Assembly (NCBI GenBank): GCA_015039365.1
Contig: WION01000345.1
Location: 1-55,862, forward strand
DNA length: 55,862 nucleotides
Direction: 5' to 3'
Source: Amanita rubescens
Taxonomy: Eukaryota; Basidiomycota; Agaricomycetes; Agaricales; Amanitaceae
Part shown: in pieces, positions 31,072 to 40,535 of the stretch
Layout of the letters: every line of letters starts with the position of its first letter
Numbering within the stretch: the stretch's first letter is position 1
Notes under the pieces: model-generated
Told to the model about the DNA's origin: nothing
Seen by the model: only the letters and a program-made list of their open reading frames with translations
Databases searched by the model: none
Program-made: the position numbers and the translations under genes

Positions 31072-32225
31072 TTTACGACAATAAATCATTCAATGAAACG
31101 TCCAATTCCTTCGCCAATCCCAACGTGTCCTCATACGATATCCTACACTTGTACATTGGCGGACCTTCAAGTTGGTCTGAAGACGAAGTAACCACGTCGA
31201 TGCCAATTCCGCAACCTGCAGAAGGATAACGTTAACCAATATACAAGAAAGGCAAAATGGAAAGCGATTCACCGAAGTATACACTCCAACTCTTATTATC
31301 TCCATATCAGTATGCTCTCCTGGAGTATGGAACACGTCATCCGCAGGTGCTCTACTCCAACATCATTTCCTTCCAACAGCCTATCGAAAGGAAACAGTGT
31401 AGGACCAAGAAGCCGCTGAGGAACCTATTTGGCCCAATCCACGCCATACATTAGAAAACGATAGTGAATCAAGCGAGGTGAAAGATTACCTTGGCTGGCC
31501 CGTTTCCTGCTTTTGTCATAGTAGAAGTTCGCCTCTTTTGACGTTTTTTCTCGTCCAGACCTCTTCCAAACATTCGTACATCAGATTTGGCCGGGTTTGT
31601 AGATGCCAAAAAGGCGGCTATTATGATGAATTTGGACATGCGTGGAAGTGCGGAAAGACCGGTCGCCTGAGGGTCGGCTCTGTCATCTGTGTAGGTATGC
31701 GCATAAGAAGTAGCACGAGGGGTACGAGGAGCATAAGGTGTATGAGGTGTATTTGGTGCGGATGACCGGAGTGACTGAGTTTTTCGAGGTGCTTGTGGTG
31801 TCGGATTTACATTAATAACAAATTCCCCTCCTGGCTTTGCTGGCGCCGAAGGACGTGAAAGGGATATAGGATCTGGATCAGGAGGTGACGGATGTAGATT
31901 AGGTTCCTCCATTGCGTTGGTCAACGTGGGTTTGAACAACCGGCCGAGCTTCAATCGGGTATCTCATGTTGGAGGGCGAAGGTCCTCGCACTCGTCGTCT
32001 TCTTCAACGCCTTCATCATCGCTGTATTCCTTGTCAATGCACATATCCTCAGCCTGGCCTGCAGTGCATCTTGCTCGCTGGCGTAACCGGTCAATTGTGT
32101 TCATCCAGCACAGGTTGAACGAACCCTGGCCACCGAGCAGCTGGATTTCTCTTGGGTCAAGTGTAATGGGATAGCGAAAGTCGCAGAGAATGGAAACGAA
32201 ATCGGGGCGGAGGAACATCAACGCC
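31072..32225 (-). pseudogene. ORC5 fragment B (longest of the reverse copies with gene X)
   Basis: Matches the complete ORC5 from its stop codon (55027) back to about 53812 on the minus strand. A 161-codon open stretch at 31469-31954 preserves GRLFKPTLTNAMEEP, PRMSKFIIIAAFLASTNPAK and MFGRGLDEKKRQKRR; further up, DPREIQLLGGQGSFN and RQRARCTAGQAEDMC are recognisable. Deletions in the terminal exons and the missing N-terminal half make it non-functional as ORC5. The breakpoint lies about 30 bp from a 291-bp inverted-repeat element. Confidence 0.88.
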
Positions 32226-32251
32226 ACGTGGGAACGCCCCGGGCCCTTCAT

Positions 32252-32542
32252 CTACAAAACGGCTCGAGAATGGATCAGTGGCTGTGCCCCTGGCCAGGCC
32301 GGTTCCAGGCTGGGCCCTGCCTGGCAAGGGTGATCCCAGCCTCGCATCCGCCTGGCAAGGCTTGTTAGCAGGCTGGCGGCACGCCCCAGGCTCGGGTACC
32401 CATGACAAGGGTATGCCAGGCTTGTAGGTTTCCCGAGGCCTCGAAAGCCTCCCGAGACTTTCGAGGCATGGGCGAAATTCTGAGCCTTGGTGATGCCTTC
32501 CCAGGCCTTGGGGGACCTGGCCAGGCACGTGCCGTTTTGTAG
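32252..32542. mobile_element. 291-bp MITE-like element with 12-bp terminal inverted repeats
   Basis: CTACAAAACGGC at 32252-32263 is matched by its perfect reverse complement GCCGTTTTGTAG at 32531-32542. The interior is GC-rich, full of gcctggcaagg and ccaggc words, and non-coding; it resembles the GC-rich subterminal DNA of the hAT element at the left of the window. No clear target site duplication was found. Inferred to be a non-autonomous DNA transposon. Confidence 0.6.
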
Positions 32543-33050
32543 GTGTTGCTATTGTGACTGGCCGCCCACATGTCTCTCAGCGCTGCCAGCCTCAAATCTG
32601 CCAGAGACGGCTTCGACCGCTTCTTTGAAGGCAACATCAACCACGCTCTCCGCTAGCAATGCCACGGATCCATAACAAACCACCAACTCGGCATGGCCGT
32701 CTGCAATTAGTCCATTTCATGCGGCTCTTGGCTCATGCATTCATAGGCCACCGACGCGGTCGATGCCTCCAGCAGCCTCGCTGCGTCACTGCAACTCTCC
32801 CGCAATTGGCTCAATCGCAGAGAACAAGCCGATTCCCCCCTGGACTAGTTGGTCCACGTGTTCGGGTCGGTAGCGACGCTTTTTCTCTACCCTGCGGAAC
32901 TAACCGTATTCCAGTGATAATTATATCGGGGATAGAAGCGACTACTTAGGTTGGTCTTTGGTGATAGATCATTGAGAGTTTTGCCATACAAAAATCACCG
33001 CTACCGAGTAAGCGAAATAGATTTTTAGCACGCGACGATATTTTTTCGAA
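32543..33050. other. Intergenic DNA, nothing recognised
   Basis: No convincing coding, RNA or repeat feature was found in this stretch. Confidence 0.4.
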
Positions 33051-33855
33051 CTAGAACACCAATATTTTATCGACGTTATGGAACTCGACCAGTTTAGCCC
33101 CCGTCAGATTCACATAGACCCCACCTCTTTCAGAGTCATCCTCTTCATCATCATCTTCCTCATCATCATTAATGTTGAAAGCAATGAGTGTCCACCCGGT
33201 GCAGTCCTTTTCTATCGATTTTTTGGAATCGATCTTCTCCCATCCGCTGCGGGCAGGAAGAGTAACGACGCCCTCGTCTTCCGTGGAAATACTGTAGCAT
33301 ACAGTATTACCCGACATGTTGCGAACGATGGTAACTGGCATACTGCTAGATAAAACGAGGCTCGGTCAAAACTGGAGGTCTCTGTATGGTCTGCTTGGCG
33401 AAGACTCACTTTAGAAATGCTGATGAGGGTCTATTTCAAGAGATGTTTGCACTCGGAGATGAGACTGGGCTGATAACTGCGTTCAGTCTTAGTAAGTATG
33501 CGGGTGATGATTCCTCGGATTGCTCACTAACGATTGGCTTCGAGGATAAGGTTGTGAACACTCTTGTTGGGTCATTCCTTAAAAACAGCCTCAGCTTTTA
33601 TGGTCTTGTGGAACCCGTACTACTGGAGAGATGACACTCGAATTCGGCTTGTAACGCCGGCGGAGATAAAATCTATCAAGTCCCTTATCGGAGGGAGGGT
33701 ACATAAAACGATTCAATTCGCAAGCCCATTTGGTGTCGGCTCTCCGTCAGACGAGAAGCACCTTAGAAAAGAAGATTCATCTGAGCAATCTGGGATGCAG
33801 ATGCGGTACCGACCTGGCCAGTTTGTGTCATCTCGTGGATTCGGATAAATTGGTC
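33045..33855. repeat. Tandem segmental duplication unit 1 (partner 34690-35480)
   Basis: About 800 bp is shared with 34690-35480. It comprises a small minus-strand gene and about 500 bp of its upstream flank, which is unusually well conserved for non-coding DNA (from aaaactggaggtct through gaaaagaagattcatctgag). In unit 1 this flank contains an 82-codon plus-strand frame (33386-33634, MVCLAKTHFRNADEGLFQE) that is interrupted in unit 2, so the flank is probably not protein-coding. Confidence 0.85.
33051..33341 (-). CDS. Uncharacterised 96-aa acidic protein, copy 1
   Basis: Single exon, MPVTIVRNMSGNTVCYSIST to KILVF. It is predicted beta-rich with an internal Asp/Glu run (about residues 58-70), absent from copy 2. 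Shared blocks with copy 2 are GWE(K/Q)IDSKKSI, GW.LI.F, RGGVYVNL and KLVEF at the end, showing that the frame is under constraint. No known family, signal peptide or catalytic motif was recognised. Confidence 0.55.
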   Translation of the reverse strand: MPVTIVRNMSGNTVCYSISTEDEGVVTLPARSGWEKIDSKKSIEKDCTGWTLIAFNINDDEEDDDEEDDSERGGVYVNLTGAKLVEFHNVDKILVF

Positions 33856-34226
33856 ACAGGATCAAGTGGCCGTGCCGACTCGGAACTTTCCATAATTCCA
33901 CGATCTAACGACTCTTGTCTGCACAATAGGTCATCGACAATGGCTCTGGATCGTGCAATGCTGGCTGTATGTCCGCATATCTGCCCATCGAGCACCATTA
34001 ACGCACTCCCTTTCTAGTTGCTGGTACTCTTTCCGATCCCTCGGGAAACGTCCTAACTCTCGCCTAGGTGATGATTTCCCTCGTACTGAGGTTTTCCCGT
34101 ACGTCACCACCGCTCTTTCGCTTCTCGCGCAGATCTGTCGTCGGTTCATGCCAACACGAAACGCTCTAATTTTTACGTCGGGTACGCCACGTCTATTTTC
34201 CCATCTCATCTATCGCGATCTCTAAA

Positions 34227-34579
34227 GTGCGGCGTGCCACCACATATCCCATCCAGAAGAATGCAACGCCATGGAGAATGTCTGGCGTCGCGCTTTTTGC
34301 GAACTGCTTGAACCAAACTTCGGCAACCCTACCAGTGGAGGCCGTGAAAGAAGCCTGGATGGAAATCGATCCAGATTTCGCCTGGGATGAGAGTACAGAG
34401 GATGTAGAGTTGCAGAATGTAGATATGGAGTAAGTATGTTATCGAAAATGTAACCTTTGACTCTTGAACCTGGCATGAGGTTCATGTTCAGGTCCACCGA
34501 AAAATGGAACCGAACCAGATCGTGGCCACTGTATGCACTACCATTTAACGACCTCAAGCAGATGTCATCCAATCCTTAA
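34227..34579 (+). CDS. 3' end of an uncharacterised gene, two exons seen
   Basis: Exon 34227-34429 (ATLPVEAVKEAWMEIDPDFA, then an acidic stretch) joins exon 34492-34579 (STEKWNRTRSWPLYALPFND) across a 62-bp intron with a GTAAGT donor, ending at TAA. The 5' exons were not resolved; coding-like text is present at about 34020-34225 (LLAQICRRFMPTRNALIF). It lies between the two units of the tandem duplication. Family unknown. Confidence 0.4.
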
Positions 34580-34689
34580 TCTATAACTTCTTCAGATACT
34601 TGAAAGGAGAATTTTCATTGGAGCGCGACAACTTTGATTTTAGTGTACAAAAGACTGGTCAATTCCTGTACCAGCATGTAAGCGATATT

Positions 34690-35480
34690 TCTACGAACTA
34701 GATCACCAATATTTCGTCGAAGTCACGGAACTCGACCAATTTAGGCTCCGCCAGATTCACATAGACCCCACCTCTCTTAGTGTCGGTCGCGTTTTTGAAA
34801 GTAATGAGTCTCCACCCCGTCTCGACCTCGGGTTGAATCGATTTTTTGGAATCGATCTGTTCCCAACCATTGCCAGTATGGTTGGGAATAGTACCAACGT
34901 TATTTGCTTCCGTGGAAATGCCGCAGCGCACAAGATCTTTCGATACGTTGCGAACAATGATCCGAATTGTCATACTGTTAATAAAACGAGGCTCGGTCAA
35001 AACTGGAGGTCTCCGTATGGTCTGCTTGGCGAAGACTTACTTTAGAAATGCTGATGAGGGCCTGTTTCAAGAGACGTTCGCACTTGGAGACGAGATTGGG
35101 TTGATTACTGCGTTCAGCCTTAGTAGGTAGTATGCGGGTGATGATTCCTCGGACTGCTCACCAACGATTGGCTTCGAGGATAACGTTGTGAACACTGTTG
35201 TTTGGTCATTCTTTAAAAACAGCCTCAGCTTTTATGGTCTTGTGGAACCCGTACTACTAGAGTGATGCGAATTCGGCTTGTACTAACGCCGGCAGAGATA
35301 AAATCTATCAAGTCCCTTATCGGAGGGTACATAAAACAATTCAATTCGCAAGCCCATTTTGGTGTCGGCTCTCCATCAGACGAGAAGCACCTTAGAAAAG
35401 AAGATTCATCTGAGCAATCTGGGATGCAGACGCGGTACCGACCTGGCCAGTTTGTGTGATCTCGTGGATTCGGATAAATT
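34690..35480. repeat. Tandem segmental duplication unit 2 (partner 33045-33855)
   Basis: Second copy, about 1.64 kb away in the same orientation. Differences are small indels and substitutions. Confidence 0.85.
34698..34973 (-). CDS. Uncharacterised 91-aa protein, copy 2
   Basis: Starts MTIRIIVRNVSKDLVRCGIS (an in-frame Met 27 bp upstream is also possible) and ends DFDEILVI. It is a paralogue of 33051-33341 without the acidic run. Intact frame; function unknown. Confidence 0.55.
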   Translation of the reverse strand: MTIRIIVRNVSKDLVRCGISTEANNVGTIPNHTGNGWEQIDSKKSIQPEVETGWRLITFKNATDTKRGGVYVNLAEPKLVEFRDFDEILVI

Positions 35481-36253
35481 GAAGTATGGTGCCAGGGCCA
35501 TGATCTTCGATCCTAGTAATTGTGACGTATTCTCAACGTGAAATCTCTTCATCTCTCCCTTCCTGGAATTCCAGGGTGCACCTGATGTTATGTGACGTTG
35601 AGGGCACAGATAAGGCGACAGTGCGTTAACATTCTTTACAGTAACAATGCCGACATTAGTAGGTCACATGATTGTTTGGCGAGTCTGATGATTCCTCGTC
35701 TGACTTGTCATCCGATGGAATCTCCATAGGAAGGTAGTCTCATACCAAGACGGCGTTCCGTTGCTTATGCGACCCTAATAGGAACTTGAAGGTCTTATCC
35801 AGAAATCTTGAGATCGATAGGATGTCGTATGTTTATGGGTGCCCGAGCCGGTTCTCTTTCTGGCACAGAACACTAAACAAGCCACTGGTACGGGCTTTAT
35901 GAGAGATCCTGCGTTGCGTTGTTTCCGGCGATGGGATATTTCATACTCCTGAAGCCTGCAGTCCGTCAGGCGACACAAAGAGAACAGGCATTAAGTGACC
36001 CTGTTCCCAGCCATTGTCATCGAGATAAGTCATGTAACCGATGAGGCACATGAAATGTCCTTATCTCAATATTAGTATTTTCAACCCTCGATTCCTGCGG
36101 CGCCAAGTCACCTGAAGCCTGCAGTCTGTTTTTGACAGAAAGAGAAGAGGCCGCTGGCACACGCCTTTTCTCCGCAACTTTCCCGGGCGGCCCCTCTCAA
36201 GAGGTATTTATAAGAGTTCCTTGACTCCTCAATACCCTTCATTCTTCTTCCCT
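35481..36253. other. Intergenic DNA with 16-bp direct repeats; AMP deaminase promoter
   Basis: cctgaagcctgcagtc occurs at 35948-35963 and 36111-36126, each followed by related sequence. A TATA-like TATTTATAA lies at 36205-36213, 41 bp before the deaminase start codon. No gene was recognised. Confidence 0.45.
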
Positions 36254-38858
36254 ATGGATGGTGCGCTCGTCTTCACCCGACTAAAATCTGTCGCATACTT
36301 GTTTATTTTTAGACAACGTTATTCTGTTCCCAAGTCCCGGGGAGCCGCCTACGCCTTTTCTAAACATTCAGGAATGCATAAAGCTGCGCGATCAGTATGC
36401 GAAAGCGTCGCTCCAACGGCCCCGCGACTTTCCAAACGACAGGCTGAACAACTTAAATAACTTGGATGAGAGCGCTTTGACATTCACTCTCGTAGAAGGG
36501 GTCTACAGAGTTAATGACGGTGAGAAATCTTCTCTATCTTGTTAATTATGCTTAATTTCAGACGCAGATCCCGTTGCGAAGATCCCAAGCATTAAAGACT
36601 ATTATATCAACCTCTACCGCGTTATTGCGATTAATGGAGACGGTCCGACAAAGACTGTAGTGGGCCGAAGGTTGAAGTATCTGGCCGATAAATTCGAAAC
36701 ATATTTGTCGGAGGCTGAACGCGACGAGCTGAATGATATTAAGGTTGGATTTGACCTTATTTTACCGCTTCTAGATCTCATCGTGTCAGTAGAAAGGTTA
36801 TAGGTGACTTTGCGAGAGGATATACAAAATACGATTCTCATTTCTTTTTCAGGGACTTAGCTAACATATATAAGGTGGATACCCATGTACACCACACCGC
36901 TTGCATGAGTCTGCATCGTCTAAATGCATTCATCAACGAACAAATCGACAAGTTAGACAGCGAAGTTTGGGAGTCGCCGGTGAGTATTTAGCTAATATAG
37001 CGTAGTATGACATGGGCTAAAATATGATTGCAGGCCGAGAAACAAGCTGTGTGGCATGCCGCTAAGGTTCTCAAACTTCTCGAAGAAACTCCGGCTCCTG
37101 AGCTGAGTCCAGGTTCCGGTCACGTGTCGATCGACGCAATGGACATGCTAGCGTATCGTGATTCGTTCCATCGGTTTGACAACTTCAACAAGAAATATTC
37201 CCCTGCTGGTCAGAAGTATTGCAAATGGCTCTTCCTTAAGCACGACAATGACTTCAACGGCCGCTTCCTCGCTGAATTGACTCAAGGCATGAGCCATCAC
37301 TTTTGCTCTACTTTGTCTTTGATTGAGCTCATCATCTTATAGGCGTTATCAATGATCTTGGCGCCTATGAAGTAAGTAAGCATCATTTATTTACCAACTT
37401 AGCTGACCCTAAACAATAAGGGCTGTGAATGGCGGATTAGCGTCGGTGGTGAATCCCCTGACGACTGGAAGATTCTCGCCGACTGGATTGATACCTACAA
37501 GCTCCATTCTTCCCGGGTGAGATGGCTTATCCAAGTTCCTCGTCGGAGTCACCCAAAAAAAACCTTTGAGGAGATCGTCAAAAGTATGTTTCTCCCCTTT
37601 AGAACCCTTTCTATTAAATCAATATGGATTACACTCAGATATTTTTGAACCGCTCTTTAAGGCCACCAAAGATCCATCCAAACACAAAAAATTACACAAG
37701 TTCTTGGAGAAAGTCGTCGGCTTTGACTCCGTCGATGATGAGTCCAAAGTTGAGCACCGTATCGGCAAGACACCTCCCACACCCCAACAGTGGAAGATGG
37801 AGCACGTTCCTCCCTATTCATACTGGTATTCTTCTATTTTTTCTATATTCTCCTATAGCATTGAATTCAAGGTATAGGGCATATTACATGTACGCCAACA
37901 TCGCAACCTTGAATCACTGGCGTAAAAAGCGGGGTTTCAGTGAGTCAATTGTGCAAAGTAATGAACAATCCAAGACTCAAAGCTTGTTCATAGATACTTT
38001 TGTGTTCCGCCCTCACTCTGGAGAAGCAGGGGACCCCGAACACGTCGCAGCCGCTTTCCTTACCGCACAGGGCATCGCCCATGGAATCACACTCCATAAC
38101 TCGCCCGTGTTGCAGTATCTGTACTATCTGAAACAGATCGGTATTGCGATGAGTCCGATTAGCAACAACGCCCTATTTCTGGAATATGAGAAGAATCCGC
38201 TGCCGAATTTCTTCAAAGTTGGACTCAATGTGAGCTTGAGCACGGACGACCCATTGCTGTTCCATTTCACGCATGTTAGTGTTTGGAATGTCATCTCCTG
38301 CATACTTAAACTCTCTTCTTAGAATGCTTTGTTGGAAGAATATAGTGTTGCAACCCACGTCAGGATCACAATATAATTTTCACAATTATTAAAGATTGAT
38401 CTCTTCCGTTTTAGATGTTCAAATTTTCCCAAGCCTCCTTGGCCGAGCTCGCCCGGAACTCGGTGGTTCAGAGCGGATTTGAAAAGGAAGTGAAGGAAGA
38501 ATGGCTGGGAACTGATTGGCTGGATGAAAATGATATCAACCATGTGAGTTGCTGGTTTTTCTACAAGGTGATTGCGACATGGTCATATGACGAATATTTC
38601 TAGACGAATGTGCCGACTAGACGCTTGGATTATCGGCGTGGCACTCTGAATGATGAGATGAAATATGTAGGCAGGGCGAAAGCGGAAGAAAAGGTGGAAG
38701 TGAAACGCACGGCGGAAGCGGAACGCAGGGCGAAAGCGAAAGCCAAGGCGGAAAAGAACAGCAAGGCGGGAGCGGAACGCAGGAAGGGCGCGGAACGCAA
38801 GGTGGAAGCGAAGGTGATTGCGGAAGAGAAACGCTGGCAGGCAGCCGCGCAACGTTGA
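36254..38858 (+). CDS. AMP deaminase-like protein, 12 exons
   Basis: Predicted to convert AMP to IMP and ammonia in the purine nucleotide cycle (cytosol). Exons: 36254-36260, 36313-36519, 36562-36784, 36853-36979, 37034-37286, 37343-37371, 37421-37583, 37639-37825, 37878-38274, 38323-38358, 38415-38543, 38604-38858; 670 aa. All expected metal and catalytic positions are visible: the HxH pair in [10 protein letters not shown] (157/159), H445 and E448 in RPHSGEAG (usually HCGE), H467 in AHGITL, and D522-D523 in [12 protein letters not shown]. Substrate-side blocks RWLIQVPR and [10 protein letters not shown] are present. The fifth intron is GC-AG (37287-37342). The C-terminus adds about 60 residues rich in Lys, Ala, Glu and Arg, likely a helical tail. 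Shorter at the N-terminus than yeast AMP deaminase. Confidence 0.9.
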
Positions 38859-39141
38859 GTCGGGGACGGTTTTTCAGGGCGCTGTAAATGTGTGTCGCGT
38901 ACGTATCATGAGCTATCCAATCGGTGCCAAGACGTTACTTGAATGAAATTTACAAGGTTGTGGTAGCTATGTAAAGCTAGTGACATCCTCAATTCGGGCA
39001 TATCTCTCAACATTAATCATGGTGCTGAAGTGTGTAAAAAGTAGCCGTGTCACCTCCACACCGTATCGTGAGTGTGTCCATGAGCTGATGCATTACTTAC
39101 ACGTATGAATGGCATGCCTTGCCAGCCGTTTGCTCTCAATG

Positions 39142-39430
39142 TCAGAGGATTGCTTGACATTTGTCATCTCTATGTAATACGGCACTGTAACTCGGGAAGC
39201 GTCGCCTGCGTCGACAGCAACCTTGCTTGAAAATATATTCCCTCGAGGAAACACACGTTTTGGGTGTGTGTACATCTGGGATAAACAGTTCAGCACCCAT
39301 CTTAAGCGGCTGTTTATCTTCCGGGTATGGATGTGGAGTAGAGCGAGCAGGCGATTGTGTCTGCTCATAATTCGGCGCTGCAAATTGTGGCGACACATGT
39401 GCACATTGCGAGGAAGGGTTTAATGACGTA
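39142..39430 (-). other. Isolated coding-like exon
   Basis: The minus frame reads VSPQFAAPNYEQTQSPARST, then HPYPEDKQPLKMGAELFIPD and REYIFKQ, after which a possible GT donor follows. Composition (Pro, Ser, Gln) fits a regulatory-protein linker. No neighbouring exon could be joined, so it may be a gene fragment. Confidence 0.3.
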
Positions 39431-39456
39431 TTGTGACTGGTGCTGACGGGACGCAG

Positions 39457-39644
39457 ACGGAGCTCATGCTATCCACCAGTTAACGCAGGCGGAGAGAACG
39501 TTGATGGACATCTTATTTGGCTGCAAATGTGAGACGTTGCAGCATCTGACACGCATGGGGTTGGACACAATCAAATCTTGTATTGGGTTATTGCGGAGGA
39601 ATTTTGTCAAGGCGAGTGCCAGCGATAAGAAAGCAGGCAAATGA
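39457..39644 (+). other. Isolated coding-like exon
   Basis: After a possible CAG acceptor the frame reads AHAIHQLTQAERTLMDILFG, then CKCETLQHLTRMGLDTIKSC and LLRRNFVKASASDKK, ending TGA. It looks helical and non-random but matches no family recognised here. Confidence 0.3.
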
Positions 39645-39952
39645 TGCGCGGGATAAGCGGCGGGAATCAGTGGGATGTGGAGAAACAATTGATGCAGCGC
39701 CGGTGATTGTTGATTGGCGGGCAAGGTCATGGGCAGCAGGCAACAGCGAGCAGTGGAGGGAAACGCTCGAGCTTCGAGGCGAAGGCCCGGAATGGTGTTT
39801 TGTTGCCCGGCAGTTTGGGGCGTAAGCGGAAACCGGGAGCGGTTGAAGAAGGTACTCACCACCACAGCTAAATTGTTGTGAGCGGTCATCGCCAGAGCGG
39901 GAGCGGTGCTGTCACTGTCAGAGCGAAAGCAGCCAGAATCAGCTGCATTTGC

Positions 39953-40310
39953 GACGCATGTCAGAGTTTTTTTGTGCACGGAAGAGCTTGCGACTCACGG
40001 TATTGAGGAGCTTTAGACAAGACATCGCGTACGGGTTGCTCAAAGATATTTTAAGAATAGGCGGCGGAGTTTGCTGACCCGGAAGTCTAAGCGCTATTAA
40101 ATATAGGCGTCGATTATATCGTTGACGGTCATATTCGTATCTGCCAAGTTCCTTCATCGAAGTACATGGCTCTTCAGCCCAAGGAATATATCACTGCAAA
40201 GAGGAAGCTGCCAAACGTAGTTATTGTACTAAATAAACGGGCTGACCATTCGGCGTATTCGGTTCGGGAAAAGTTCCGTCGAGAGGGTACGATTCGTTAC
40301 GTGCTCTGAG
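39953..40310 (+). pseudogene. Gene X copy C, truncated
   Basis: Begins inside gene X at the codons for MSEFFCARKSLRLTVLRS and follows copy B closely. It has an insertion and frame loss at about 40072 and continues to the tail-to-tail junction with ORC5 fragment C. The 5' part of the gene is missing. Confidence 0.7.
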
Positions 40311-40351
40311 CATGTTCGCTAAAGCATCTCGAGAACATGCTTCGTTCCGCT

Positions 40352-40527
40352 TTACGCGGGGTCCCACAATAAATCATTCAATGAAAGGTCCAATTTCTTC
40401 GCCAATCCCAACGTGTCCTCATACGATATCCTACACTTGTACATTGGCGGACCTTCAAGTCTCTCCGAAGGCGGAGTACGATGAAGTAACCACATCGATG
40501 TCAATTTTACAACCTGCAGAAGGACAA
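40352..40527 (-). pseudogene. ORC5 fragment C (last exon only)
   Basis: Matches the last ORC5 exon and the start of the preceding intron (ORC5 55027 back to about 54855) on the minus strand. It stops 8 bp from the stop codon of the kinase gene. Confidence 0.75.
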
Positions 40528-40535
40528 CATCAACT

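Larger units (their letters stand above)
29424..31745. repeat. Segmental duplication copy B (partner 18303-20575)
   Basis: Carries the same ordered content as copy A: TATA box, 170-aa gene, hairpin, gene X and the ORC5 3' end in reverse. B preserves more of gene X and continues beyond the shared part into further ORC5 sequence to about 32225, so B is closer to the ancestral arrangement. Confidence 0.9.

Noticed and set aside
33386..33634. 82-codon plus-strand frame in the duplicated flank
   Set aside because: The second copy of the duplication has an in-frame stop and different ending, so protein coding is unlikely; it was kept only as part of the repeat description.
39464..39979. 171-codon minus-strand open frame
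   Set aside because: Its plus-strand complement contains a better coding-like exon (39457-39644) and a gene X fragment; the minus frame has no recognisable features.
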